Below, piece after piece: positions 15,184-24,600 of a DNA stretch of 64,000 bases. The DNA comes from Virgibacillus sp. LDC-1 (GTDB lineage: Bacteria > Bacillota > Bacilli > Bacillales > Amphibacillaceae). Below the pieces are notes generated by a model. That model had not been told where the DNA came from. It worked only from the letters and a program-made list of their open reading frames with translations, and made no database searches. The stretch lies in assembly GCF_030137545.1 (NCBI RefSeq), contig NZ_JARUVL010000002.1, positions 62,001 through 126,000 of the forward strand, written 5' to 3'. Position 1 is the stretch's first letter; each line of letters starts with the position of its first letter. A program made the translations under genes and the position numbers.

Positions 15184-16422
15184 CTATAATACATTTTTTT
15201 CGATTTTGCCATTTTTCATAACGACTTGCACCGTATTATTATTGGCAAGAGAATAAATATCAGCTAACGGATCTCCTTTCACAATAATTACATCGGCAAG
15301 CTTTCCGTTTTCCAACGTTCCAACTCGATCCTCCCAGCCTAGACAAGCTGCAGCGGTTTTTGTGGAAGCCACAATCGCCTCCATTGGCGTCATTCCTCCG
15401 TCAACCATTAGTCCAAGCTCTCGGAGGTTTGTGCCGTGCTTCATGACACCAGCATCGGTTCCCATTGCAATTTTAACACCTGCACGGTACGCTTTTTGAA
15501 AGCTTGCTTGGTGCTGTTCGATTACTTCCTTTGATTTTTGCACAGCTGTTTCTGGCATTCCTGTTTCTTTGGCCGTTTCTAAAACTGCCACCGGTGCGAG
15601 CAAAGTAGGCACTAAATAAGTTCCGTTTTCCAGCATTAATTCAATTGCTTCATCATCGATAAATATACCATGCTCGATCGAATGAATTCCTGCTCGTACC
15701 GCATTTTTTATTCCTTCTGCTCCCTGTGCATGTGCCATTACTTTTATCCCTTTACGGAATCGCCCTTCTTCTACAATGACCTTTAACTCCTCTAAGGAAA
15801 ACTGGGTGAATTCTGGATGATCGGTTGCACTTAATACACCGCCCGTTGCATGTACCTTGATAACCTCAGCACCAGCCCGTAGCATTTCTCTCGTCTTTCT
15901 TCTAACTTCTTCGATACCATCACACTTCCCATTTGGCATACCGGGATAATCTGATGGCAAAATGTCCATTTCCTTTCCAGAGACCGTATAACCATCCCCA
16001 TGCCCACCTGTTATTGTTAAGGCATTAATGCTTAGCTGTAGCCTCGGACCAGGAATAACCCCCTCCTCTACAGCCTTTTTCACGCCTAAATCGGTTCCAA
16101 GGGCATCTCTTACAGAAGTGATTCCCGCATGTAAAGTCGTTTTTAAATATTGCGCGGCTTGATAATACATAAATGAAAATGGAGTTGCTAATCGTTCCGC
16201 TAATGGGGAATATTCCATCATCATATGTACGTGTGTATCAATCAAGCCTGGCATGATCGTACCACCTTGCGCATCAACAACTTGTTCTTCCCCCTTTAAT
16301 TCATATCCATCTTCAGGTCCTGCATAAGCAATGTAGGCTCCTTCAACAACTACTAGCCCCTTTGAAATTGGTTCACCACCATTGCCATCTATCACTCGTC
16401 CATTTTTAAATACGATTGCCAT
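15184..16422 (-). CDS. Metal-dependent amidohydrolase (prolidase/imidazolonepropionase-like)
   Basis: This is a 412-residue member of the amidohydrolase superfamily. Metal ligands are visible: HxH at His64/His66 (LIDTHVHMM), the bridging Lys189 (AEVIKVHATGG), His231 (VMAHAQG), His251 (SIEHGIF) and Asp323 (GTDAGV). The small composite beta-sandwich is formed by the N-terminus and the C-terminal GKLADVIIVKGDPLADI. Relatives hydrolyse Xaa-Pro or related dipeptides and cyclic amides. The substrate is not fixed by sequence. It lies 81 bases downstream of a polytopic membrane protein on the same strand, so a pair of uptake and hydrolysis proteins is likely. A terminator follows. Confidence 0.88.
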   Translation of the reverse strand: MAIVFKNGRVIDGNGGEPISKGLVVVEGAYIAYAGPEDGYELKGEEQVVDAQGGTIMPGLIDTHVHMMMEYSPLAERLATPFSFMYYQAAQYLKTTLHAGITSVRDALGTDLGVKKAVEEGVIPGPRLQLSINALTITGGHGDGYTVSGKEMDILPSDYPGMPNGKCDGIEEVRRKTREMLRAGAEVIKVHATGGVLSATDHPEFTQFSLEELKVIVEEGRFRKGIKVMAHAQGAEGIKNAVRAGIHSIEHGIFIDDEAIELMLENGTYLVPTLLAPVAVLETAKETGMPETAVQKSKEVIEQHQASFQKAYRAGVKIAMGTDAGVMKHGTNLRELGLMVDGGMTPMEAIVASTKTAAACLGWEDRVGTLENGKLADVIIVKGDPLADIYSLANNNTVQVVMKNGKIEKNVL

Positions 16423-16503
16423 GCTATGTCCTCCCTTATATAGAGTAAGCTTTTTATAATCCTATGCTGCTAAGCAGCTTCTTATTTTCAATTAAAGATA
16501 GAG

Positions 16504-17673
16504 CTATAATGTTTGTACTAATATACCTGCTAACACAACCGAAGCTATCGTAACTGTTGTAAAACCACCAATAAGCATCGGAGCTAAAAGTTCATTAAAA
16601 ATGATGGAGGATTCCTTTTCATTTCTAGCTGTACTCCTGCTAACTTCTTCACAAAGAATGTAATCACCAGGAAAACCAAATAATGCTGTCAACGCTACAG
16701 GCATTCCTTTATATGGATGCCATTTCACTAATTTCGAGGTAACATATCCACCAATAGTTATGCCAATTGTACCGATAACAAGAATAAGGACAATGCTTGA
16801 AAGATTTTCTAATACATCTCCTGGAGTAACATCTGCCATCGTACCAATCACTACAAAAATGATACCAATCATCGTAATCGTAAACGAATTTGCCTTCTCA
16901 AGTGATTTTTCCTCTAATAATCCAAGCTTTAAACCTACAATCCCAATTGCTAGACACCATAGACTATAATGAATAGGGGTAACGCTTCCTAATGCTACAC
17001 CAATTCCCGCACCAACAAACACATAGAACAGCTTTAAAGTCATACTTGATTTTAGCGGGTCTAAGCCTTCAGCTTTCTTTCCGCCTTCTATCTTATCTAC
17101 TTCCTTTACCATTGGAACAAATGTCCCTTTGTCCATTTCCTGAATAATTTTTGCTGCATACCTTCGCATAAAGCTCATCGCAATTGGCATGCCCATCACA
17201 CCTTGAAATGCTACGATTAATGCTGGAATGATGACCAAGCTTGATAAGCCGATTTCTGTTAGCTTTTCCGAAGTAATAAGTAATGCAATAATGCCTCCAC
17301 TAATTGGACCAACTCCCGCCACCGCTGTTGGATAATCAAAGACCAACGGTACAATCGTTAATATTAAAATCCCTGATACAATTAGTCCGCCTAGAGCAAT
17401 GAGAACCGCTTTTATTTGACTCTTTAATAACGAGAAGGGAATTAACGTACCCATGTGTGTAATAGCTGGTCCGATTAAAATAGCTCCAAGTGCAGGCAAC
17501 GTAGATTTTTCTAAAATATCCGTTGGAAAAACCCCTGTCCATACACATACAAGAAAGCCTACCATGGCAGTGAGCAGCATCGGAATTCTTGCCCTTGAAA
17601 TAATGGAAAGCCACTCTCCAAATGCAATTAGTGCGAAAATCATTACTGTAGCAATTAGTGGATTACTAAGCAT
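16504..17673 (-). CDS. Polytopic membrane protein, transporter-like
   Basis: This is a 389-residue protein with about 10 hydrophobic segments and no extracytoplasmic domain. Glycine-rich helix breaks (GVGPISGGIIALLITSEKL, about 122-140) and an acid-rich cytoplasmic loop (about 188-208) recall secondary transporters of the carboxylate type. I do not recognise the exact family. It is the promoter-proximal gene of a two-gene unit with the amidohydrolase, so it may import that enzyme's substrate (inference). GAGGAGGGTATTAC precedes ATG. Confidence 0.65.
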   Translation of the reverse strand: MLSNPLIATVMIFALIAFGEWLSIISRARIPMLLTAMVGFLVCVWTGVFPTDILEKSTLPALGAILIGPAITHMGTLIPFSLLKSQIKAVLIALGGLIVSGILILTIVPLVFDYPTAVAGVGPISGGIIALLITSEKLTEIGLSSLVIIPALIVAFQGVMGMPIAMSFMRRYAAKIIQEMDKGTFVPMVKEVDKIEGGKKAEGLDPLKSSMTLKLFYVFVGAGIGVALGSVTPIHYSLWCLAIGIVGLKLGLLEEKSLEKANSFTITMIGIIFVVIGTMADVTPGDVLENLSSIVLILVIGTIGITIGGYVTSKLVKWHPYKGMPVALTALFGFPGDYILCEEVSRSTARNEKESSIIFNELLAPMLIGGFTTVTIASVVLAGILVQTL

Positions 17674-17894
17674 GTAATACCCTCCTCATGTTGCAATTTT
17701 TAAAATATTGTATGTAATATATCACCCTCTACTTTATTTGTCTATTGTTTTTTGACTATTTTTTATTAAGAAAATATTTTTGTTATTTTGAAAGCGGTTG
17801 CTTTGTTTTTTATTCCCAAATACGGATTTAATTAGATTGATACAAGCCTTTTCCATGCACCATTTTTTCCCATTGGTAGTTCGATCTCTTCTTG

Positions 17895-17916
17895 GTATAA
17901 TAAGAACAAATGTTCT
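17895..17916 (+). promoter_or_regulatory. SOS (LexA/DinR) box overlapping an extended -10
   Basis: AGAACAAATGTTCT at 17903-17916 is a near-perfect palindrome (AGAACA/TGTTCT arms) that fits the Bacillus LexA consensus CGAACRNRYGTTCG except for the outermost bases. It directly follows TGGTATAAT (-10 at 17895-17900), so bound LexA would cover the transcription start of the polymerase gene. Confidence 0.88.
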
Positions 17917-17934
17917 ATTTTTGGAGGAGATAAA

Positions 17935-19188
17935 ATGGACTACACACGTTTTCCTCGTCATGATGTACTTTGTATTGATATGCGTTCTTTTTATGCAAGT
18001 GTTGAAGCGATAAAGCTTGGACTTGATCCAATGAAAGCATTACTTGCAGTTGTTGGAGATCCAAGCCGATCAGGCAGCATTGTTTTAGCCGCTTCGCCTG
18101 CTTTAAAACAAAAATACGGGATAAGTAATGTAAGTAGATTTTTTGAGCTTCCAACCGATGATCCAAGCCTCGTTATCGTTCAAGCCCATATGGCAGATTA
18201 TGTTGAAGTCTCACTTGCTATTACAAGGCTCCTCAACAATTATGCGCCTAAAGAAGCAATTCACCCGTATTCGGTTGATGAGGTTTGGATTACAGTGGAT
18301 GGCTTACAAAAGCTCTTCGGGGATGTACATCAAATCGCGCATACCATTAAAGAAGATATCCTGCACTCTTTTGGTATTACATGCTCTATCGGCATCGGCG
18401 ATAATAAATTTCTTGCTAAGGTTGTCATGGATCTCCACGCAAAGAAAACTGGCATTGCCGAGTGTCGATATGAAGATGTTGAAAATAAGCTATGGCCCGC
18501 TCCAATTGAAAAAATTTGGGGGATTGGCAGTAATATGAAGCGAAATCTTAATCGAATGGGAATCATTACCCTCGGACAATTAGCAAAGACCGATCTACAG
18601 CACTTAAAAAAACGATATGGCGTAATGGGAGAACAACTCTATTGGCATGCCTGGGGGATTGACTTAAGCCCTGTCTTTGGAAACTTTACGAAAACAGAAC
18701 AAAAAGGCTTTGGACATGGAATGACCTTATTACAAGACTATTCCAAGGAAGATATTCCGGTTTGCATCCTTGATTTATGTGAAGAAGCCTGCCGACGAGC
18801 ACGAACTGCAAAAAAGGTAGGAAAAACGGTCCACCTTGGTGTTGGCTATTCGAAAGAGGTTGGTGGTGGCTTTAGCAGATCCCGATCCCTCCTCCTTCCA
18901 ACAAACACCACCATGGATATGTACGACGTTTGTATGCAATTATTTCATCAGTTTTATGATGGACATAGTAGCATCCGCCGGGTGTATGTGACACTTGATA
19001 ACTTGTCTGATGACAATGAAACACAGCTCAGCCTTTTTCAAGATACAAGTAAGCGTAAGGATATTGGATTCGTGATGGATCAGATTCGAGATAAATATGG
19101 ATATACCGCCATTTTAAGAGCTTCTAGCTACACATCTGGCGGCATTGCAATCGACAGAAGTAAAAAAATCGGTGGTCATTTTGCATGA
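17935..19188 (+). CDS. Y-family DNA polymerase (UvrX/YqjW type)
   Basis: This is a 417-residue translesion polymerase of the UvrX/YqjW group. Catalytic acidic residues are in VLCIDMRSFYASVEA (Asp15) and YSVDEVWI (Asp115, Glu116). The thumb HhH region is IEKIWGIGSNMKRNLNRMGI, and the little finger domain follows. QLSLF near residue 365 is a sliding-clamp binding motif. It copies past damaged template bases during the SOS response. A LexA box at the promoter supports damage induction. The ribosome site is TTGGAGGAGATAAA before ATG. The stop codon lies in the terminator hairpin. Confidence 0.93.
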   Translation: MDYTRFPRHDVLCIDMRSFYASVEAIKLGLDPMKALLAVVGDPSRSGSIVLAASPALKQKYGISNVSRFFELPTDDPSLVIVQAHMADYVEVSLAITRLLNNYAPKEAIHPYSVDEVWITVDGLQKLFGDVHQIAHTIKEDILHSFGITCSIGIGDNKFLAKVVMDLHAKKTGIAECRYEDVENKLWPAPIEKIWGIGSNMKRNLNRMGIITLGQLAKTDLQHLKKRYGVMGEQLYWHAWGIDLSPVFGNFTKTEQKGFGHGMTLLQDYSKEDIPVCILDLCEEACRRARTAKKVGKTVHLGVGYSKEVGGGFSRSRSLLLPTNTTMDMYDVCMQLFHQFYDGHSSIRRVYVTLDNLSDDNETQLSLFQDTSKRKDIGFVMDQIRDKYGYTAILRASSYTSGGIAIDRSKKIGGHFA

Positions 19189-19197
19189 CCACCGATT
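19167..19197. terminator. Bidirectional terminator, polymerase/UPF0182
   Basis: A perfect 13-base stem (AATCGGTGGTCAT with ATGACCACCGATT) has A-run and T-rich flanks. The polymerase stop TGA is inside it. Confidence 0.8.
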
Positions 19198-19217
19198 CGT
19201 TATTTTTAGCTTATTAC

Positions 19218-21962
19218 TTATTCTACTTCATTTAAACGAGCTTCAATTGCTTCCATGATTTCGCCCGCTTTTTTCCAATCCCCTTCAGCCATTGCCTCAC
19301 GATAAGCCTCAAATTGCTGTGAAAGCTCCCGCAACACATCTTCTGCACCAAGAATCGGATCTGTTTGTTCCTGTGAATCTTCCCCTTCATCCTTTTGAGG
19401 AGGCTTTTGTTCTGTCGTACCATTACGATCTGGATTTATTAAATCAAGGATTTTTTGTAATGACTTATCAAAGGTTTCTTCCATTACAATATGATCCTCA
19501 TAAGCCATGATCACTTGCTTTACTTCAGGAAGCGATGTTTCATTGGACGACTCGATATAAACCGGTTCTACATAAAGCACCGTATCCTCAATCGGAATAG
19601 CTAGCAAATTACCACGAATCACCTTAGATCCACCTTGTGACCATAAGTTTAATTGCTGTGAAATCACACTATCCTGGTTAATTCGATTTTCAATTTGCTG
19701 TGGTCCATAAATATTTTTCTGCTTTGGAAAACGGTAAACGAAAATCTCGCCATAATTTTCTCCATCATTTCGTACACCCATCCATGAAATCATGTTCTGC
19801 CGTTTTTTTGGCGTGTATGGCATCATGAGGATAAATTCTTCTTCATCATATTCTGGTAGCTTCATCGTCATATAATATGGCTCCATTTGAATATCCTTAT
19901 TAAAATATTTCTCTGTCGGGAATTGCCAATAGTCTTCCCGATTATAGAAAATTTCTAAATTAGACATGTGATACGTACCATACATTGCTGCTTGGATTTT
20001 GAATAGCTCCTCTGGATAACGGAAATGCGCTTGCACATCAGCAGGTATTTTCGTTGTAAACATATCTGGGAAGATGTTCATATATGTTTGCAGCAATGGA
20101 TCCTTTCCGTCAACCACATAAAAGCTCACTTCACCCGTATAGGCATCAACGACAACCTTCACAGAGTTTCGCACATAGCTTTCATTTCCTTTATGTGGCT
20201 CTGAATAAGGATAGTTATCAGCAGATAAATATGCATCGAGCATCCACGCCAAGCTTCCATCCTCGCGAACGAAGATATATGGATCCTTGTCATATTTAAA
20301 GAATGGTGCAATACGTTTTACACGATCCTTAATATTCCTCGTCGCTAATAGCTGACTTTCCTCTGTTACCTGATCGGAAATTAACATACGGAAAGAGCCT
20401 TCATGAATCGCGAACAAAAATCGGTTTATTCCTTTTAATGGAATACCCGCTTTCGCTTCATAACGATTTGTCTGGTTCTCATCACCAGATGGATAGTCAA
20501 ATTCATCCACCTTTGAGTTTACTACCACGTTCGGATAGGACTCTTCCCCAAAGTAAATTTGCGGACGTTTTACATCCATCACGCCTTCTGGCGGCAGGTT
20601 TTTCAACATATATTCCGGCTGTCCCTGTGAGGTTACTTTATTCACATGACTCATTGCCACTCCATAGCCATGTGTATAGCGTAACGTGCGGTTTCTCCAA
20701 GTCTTTGCTTGATCTGGAAGACTATCCGTATTCATTTCCCGAACACCAACAAAAACCTGTTCATACTTTCCATCAATTTGATAGCGATCGATATCGATAT
20801 CATTAAACTTATAATACGTTCGAAACGTCTGAAGCTGATTATAAATATCAAGTAATGGTCGCGAGTCATTAATTCTTACATTATTGACTGTCAACGCGTT
20901 CCGCTCTACCATCGCTTCATCTAAAGAATGATTACCTGGATGTTCCTTTTCCTTAATGTTATCTAGATCATAGGCAGCTCGGGTGAAATTCAAATTATGC
21001 TCTAAATAGGGCTTCTCTTTGGTAAATTCATTTGGTGACACAATAAAGTTTTGCACGACAATCGAAGCCGCCTGCCCAACGATGACTAAGCCTACATATG
21101 CAATTACCGGCACTACCATTGCATGTAGCTTGCCACGAACAAGTGAAACAATCATCCAAATCGTTCCAATAATCGCCACTGCCGCTAATATATAAGCCTT
21201 CGGAATATTGATTACTTTATCCGTATAGCTTAATCCATGAACAACACTATCCTGAAAGATATTCACACTGTTTGTTAACAACGTACCATAAGGTGCAAGC
21301 AAATGAAGACCTGCTAATAACACACCAATAACTGCTAATGTTATACCTAAATGAAACTGAGCGGATCTACTCTTTAAGTACATATTAAAAACAGAGTATG
21401 CTCCAATTTCAATAAACAGGAAAAAAATACTTAAACCTAGCAATACATACAAAATAAATTCCACAAATGGTAGGACGAAAATATAAAAAGATATATCCAT
21501 GTTAAAATATGGATCCGTCTTCCCAAAGGAAGCATAATTTAATACTTTTAAAGCCGGCTCCCAACCAACCCCTTGAACGATCATACTACCAATTAATCCA
21601 AGAAATAGCGCAATTCCAAGCATAATAAGCGTGCTCGGTTTACGATATTGGATTACTGGTGGAACCTTCTGCGGGCCTAAATGAGTCATATACGAGCGGC
21701 GAATCCAAAACAAGGTAAAGTAACTGACTATCGCAAACAAAATGAAGCCTGCTACACCAAGCATGATTTTACTAGAAAAAATAGTTGTAAATACGTTACT
21801 AAAGCCGAGTGAATCCATCCAAATATAATCAGTAACCCACTGGAAGGAAATCAGGGCAATAATAATTAATGCGAGCAAAATGGCTACTATAAAGCCTATT
21901 CGCTTGCCTACTCGTTTCATTTTATGTAACTGCGTAACGTTGATGTTTCCATTAAAATCCAA
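19218..21962 (-). CDS. UPF0182 family large membrane protein
   Basis: This 914-residue protein has the architecture of UPF0182/COG1615. About seven transmembrane helices fall within the first 310 residues (first at about 23-47, IGFIVAILLALIIIALISF). A large external domain follows, with motifs such as YTHGYGVAMSHVN, PQIYFGEESYPNVVVN and LLQTYMNIFPDMF, and then an acidic, Gln/Asp-rich C-terminus (about 855-914). The function is unknown. GTTTAGGAGGAACAGT precedes the start. Confidence 0.92.
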   Translation of the reverse strand: MDFNGNINVTQLHKMKRVGKRIGFIVAILLALIIIALISFQWVTDYIWMDSLGFSNVFTTIFSSKIMLGVAGFILFAIVSYFTLFWIRRSYMTHLGPQKVPPVIQYRKPSTLIMLGIALFLGLIGSMIVQGVGWEPALKVLNYASFGKTDPYFNMDISFYIFVLPFVEFILYVLLGLSIFFLFIEIGAYSVFNMYLKSRSAQFHLGITLAVIGVLLAGLHLLAPYGTLLTNSVNIFQDSVVHGLSYTDKVINIPKAYILAAVAIIGTIWMIVSLVRGKLHAMVVPVIAYVGLVIVGQAASIVVQNFIVSPNEFTKEKPYLEHNLNFTRAAYDLDNIKEKEHPGNHSLDEAMVERNALTVNNVRINDSRPLLDIYNQLQTFRTYYKFNDIDIDRYQIDGKYEQVFVGVREMNTDSLPDQAKTWRNRTLRYTHGYGVAMSHVNKVTSQGQPEYMLKNLPPEGVMDVKRPQIYFGEESYPNVVVNSKVDEFDYPSGDENQTNRYEAKAGIPLKGINRFLFAIHEGSFRMLISDQVTEESQLLATRNIKDRVKRIAPFFKYDKDPYIFVREDGSLAWMLDAYLSADNYPYSEPHKGNESYVRNSVKVVVDAYTGEVSFYVVDGKDPLLQTYMNIFPDMFTTKIPADVQAHFRYPEELFKIQAAMYGTYHMSNLEIFYNREDYWQFPTEKYFNKDIQMEPYYMTMKLPEYDEEEFILMMPYTPKKRQNMISWMGVRNDGENYGEIFVYRFPKQKNIYGPQQIENRINQDSVISQQLNLWSQGGSKVIRGNLLAIPIEDTVLYVEPVYIESSNETSLPEVKQVIMAYEDHIVMEETFDKSLQKILDLINPDRNGTTEQKPPQKDEGEDSQEQTDPILGAEDVLRELSQQFEAYREAMAEGDWKKAGEIMEAIEARLNEVE

Positions 21963-22206
21963 TACTGTTCCTCCTAAACAATTCTATAATTCCCTTTTAC
22001 TATCATACCAGAATTCAGAAAGACTTTCTTACTTGTAATACGCAGCAATTAAATAAAAGTTTCAATAAAATAAAACTTCATTTAGGATAATAAATGGTTC
22101 TCGAAGATCATTTTATATAACATAGGTGATCAATTGCATAAAAAGGCAGGAATCATTGCTTTTTTCGTGTATAATAGCTTTAAAATGAAAAAGGAGCGTG
22201 CATACA

Positions 22207-22431
22207 TTGGCTAGATCAAAAGCAGCAAAAACACGAAAGAAACGGGTAAGAGAAGGAAGACTTGACCCAGAATTGATGCGAAGCCCTTATGCTGAGTTAG
22301 ACTTACGAACAAGAAAAACGAAAAATAAAAAAGACCTTATTTATAAGATCAAACATAAGAATCGTCCTTTGCAACAGCGGGATAACGATTCTTTTTTTAT
22401 TGTTATATGCACCAATCTCAATGCTTGGTAG
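22207..22431 (+). CDS. Small basic protein (YqkK-like)
   Basis: This is a 74-residue, very basic protein (ARSKAAKTRKKRVREGRLDPE...LRTRKTKNKKDLIYKIKHKN). A TTG at 22207 is chosen because AAAGGAGCG lies 10 bases upstream, whereas the alternative GTG at 22198 is too close. It resembles small YqkK-type proteins of Bacillus from memory only. The last 24 residues are encoded by an intrinsic-terminator-like hairpin plus T-run (22357-22398). The exact C-terminus is therefore uncertain, although DNDSFF resembles the ending of homologues. Confidence 0.55.
   Translation: MARSKAAKTRKKRVREGRLDPELMRSPYAELDLRTRKTKNKKDLIYKIKHKNRPLQQRDNDSFFIVICTNLNAW
22357..22398 (+). terminator. Terminator-like hairpin inside the YqkK-like ORF
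   Basis: AAGAATCGTCC pairs with GG..ACGATTCTT, followed by seven T. It lies before the ORF stop. Confidence 0.6.
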
Positions 22432-22492
22432 CTTGACTAATTTTTTATAAAACAGAATCCGATTTTTCATTTTTTAATTGGGAGTAACTTCA

Positions 22493-22900
22493 TTATCGCC
22501 AGCGAATAGCCATTGTCAGCTTACAGCACTCTACTTCGCCTATATCTGCTTCCAGTCGAATATTTATCCCATCTGGATTATAGTCAATTACCGAACGGGA
22601 GCTTATACCGGTTGATTTAATAAGACGCTGCACAGTCTTTTTATCACTTTCCTGTGCTGCCTTCATGACGTCTCTGGCAAAATCAGTTGAAACTGAGATC
22701 TTTTCAACGATTCGCTTGGCATCCACCATTAAAGGCTCAAAGGATTGAGCTGATTTTGAAAAAATCGTAGGATCAACTGGTGGATATTGTCGAGTAGAAG
22801 GTATGTAGGCATCATGTGGATATGCAAAGGAAAGAGGATGAACATAAATAGGCTCTAAAATGAATGGATATGGGTGATATACTAAGTTCGCGTACTGCAT
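22493..22900 (-). CDS. Hypothetical protein, spore-type composition
   Basis: This is a 135-residue protein of unrecognised function. The N-terminal 45 residues are Tyr/Pro/His-rich (MQYANLVYHPYPFILEPIYV). Residues about 55-100 form a predicted amphipathic helix pair (KRIVEKISVSTDFARDVMKA, then ESDKKTVQRLIKSTGI). The C-terminus is a beta-rich segment ending VECCKLTMAIRWR. The start is the ATG with CGGAGGTAGTGTGC upstream. Conservation cannot be judged here. The Tyr/Pro-rich start is common in spore-associated proteins (inference). Confidence 0.6.
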   Translation of the reverse strand: MQYANLVYHPYPFILEPIYVHPLSFAYPHDAYIPSTRQYPPVDPTIFSKSAQSFEPLMVDAKRIVEKISVSTDFARDVMKAAQESDKKTVQRLIKSTGISSRSVIDYNPDGINIRLEADIGEVECCKLTMAIRWR

Positions 22901-23040
22901 GCACACTACCTCCGAATGAAAAGGATGTCATACTTAATACATAGCATATGCAATCAAATTTCCAATGTGCTGTAGCACTGTCAATAAAAAACGCTCCCCC
23001 AGATATGGAGAAACGTCTTATATGAAACACCTTATTAATG

Positions 23041-23472
23041 TTAAATGGATACGTTACCTTTTACGCCATTAATCGAATAGCTAGCTGTCATTTTCGCACT
23101 TAACGAATGGGCAACAGAACAATATTTATCCTTAGATAACTGTACTGCCCGAGCAACTTTATCCTCTGGCAAATCACCCTCTAATGCATAATGAATATGA
23201 ATCGCTGTAAAACGCTTTGGATGATCATCCGCCCGCTCACTTGTTACATCCATTTGAAAGGATGAAGGATCCAAACGCATCTTATTTAAAATCGAGATAA
23301 TATCCATCCCTGTGCAACCAGCTACCGCATTTAATAGTAGCTCCGTTGGACGTGATCCACCATTTTCACCACCGACATCTGGAGATGCATCCATTTTTAT
23401 TTCATGTCCAGAAGGGGTATCTCCCGAAAACGCCATTTTTCCATCCCACTTAATTGTCATATCCATAAACAT
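23041..23472 (-). CDS. OsmC family peroxiredoxin
   Basis: This is a 143-residue OsmC/Ohr-fold protein. Both active-site cysteines are present: Cys53 (NAVAGCTGMD) and Cys118 (KDKYCSVAHS). The motif GENGGSRPTELLLNAVAGC is typical of the YhfA/OsmC branch. It reduces organic hydroperoxides in the cytoplasm. The start is the first of three close ATGs (MFMDM), with AAGGAGTTGG upstream. It is monocistronic. Confidence 0.88.
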   Translation of the reverse strand: MFMDMTIKWDGKMAFSGDTPSGHEIKMDASPDVGGENGGSRPTELLLNAVAGCTGMDIISILNKMRLDPSSFQMDVTSERADDHPKRFTAIHIHYALEGDLPEDKVARAVQLSKDKYCSVAHSLSAKMTASYSINGVKGNVSI

Positions 23473-23622
23473 CCAACTCCTTCATAGATATTGTATTCCT
23501 CACCGTACTGCTCTAAATCAACTTATCTAGAAAGCAACATGCTTCCCTATGTTTATTGTAAACCAAAACAGCTAAACTAATGATAAATATGCTTGAAAAC
23601 TAACCGTGATTTCAAAAATGGT

Positions 23623-24438
23623 CTAAAATCCTTTTTGGTGCGCATAACAATAAATCTCTCCATTATATTTTGCATTCGATTGACAATACTTTTCCACTTT
23701 TTCAGAAACGCTTTTATTACATATAGCACATTTTGCAGTACTCGTTCTTTCGTTTGCCTTTCTATTTTTTTTAATCGCAGCATTATGCTCCATTCTTTTT
23801 TCTGGATCCGTAATGTTTACATTTGAAAGTGCTTGAAAAATTTCGTTTATATCCTCATTACTTAGTATAGCTTCTTTATGTAATAGCTTTGCTCGTGAAA
23901 TTTTCCTCGTTATTGTTTCCGTCAAATAAAGATCATATATTACCATCTCATTTGCTGTAATTTCTCTTAGCGTTTGATCAATTTTTAATGTACATCTTTT
24001 AGTAAACGTGACAATCGAATAGAAGCTAGAATAGAATTTATTATCAATCCATGGCTTCATTGCTTTGATATGCCCATAGTTTTGAACGATTGGATTCAGC
24101 ATTTTAAACTTTCCGTTCACAAGCCATGTTTTTTTATCTTTTTCTCCATAAATGGTTCCCTGATAGTTTTTCGTTTCAATGACAAAAATTCCATAAGGAG
24201 TCAAAACGAGATGATCAATTTGTGAATAGCCAGAAATAGACTTTTTATTTTCGATCATCAAATCATTTATATATCGATATTCCTTTGGCAGCTGACTTAA
24301 TTGTATATCTATTTTATACTCCCCAATTTCTCCTTTTCGTAAAGCAACCTTCTCTTGTTTCTTTTCCGAAGGCTGTTTCCTTATCTTTTCATCTGCAGGT
24401 TTTTTTCTCTTTGAAAATACATTTAAAATATTTCGCAT
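23623..24438 (-). CDS. NERD domain protein with C-terminal Cys cluster
   Basis: This is a 271-residue protein. A basic N-terminus (about 10-35) is followed by a nuclease-related NERD domain (about 40-150) containing HLVLTPYGIFVIETKNYQG, with the E-T-K signature equivalent to the nuclease ExK. The C-terminus carries CAICNKSVSEKVEKYC...YCYAH, a possible zinc-binding finger. NERD proteins are linked to DNA processing, but their role is not settled. GAAAGGAGTTTTTAG precedes ATG. Confidence 0.82.
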   Translation of the reverse strand: MRNILNVFSKRKKPADEKIRKQPSEKKQEKVALRKGEIGEYKIDIQLSQLPKEYRYINDLMIENKKSISGYSQIDHLVLTPYGIFVIETKNYQGTIYGEKDKKTWLVNGKFKMLNPIVQNYGHIKAMKPWIDNKFYSSFYSIVTFTKRCTLKIDQTLREITANEMVIYDLYLTETITRKISRAKLLHKEAILSNEDINEIFQALSNVNITDPEKRMEHNAAIKKNRKANERTSTAKCAICNKSVSEKVEKYCQSNAKYNGEIYCYAHQKGF

Positions 24439-24600
24439 CTAAAAACTCCTTTCCAACTCCCCCTTTATATCGGCCTTCTAATTTAAAACATGAATGGTAG
24501 TTATCTAGATCTCTTTAATAAAAAAATGTTGAACAAATGGAACGTTTTGTATTACTATTTTTAATGTAGATTTGAAAGAAACGGGAAGCGAGTGTTCATT

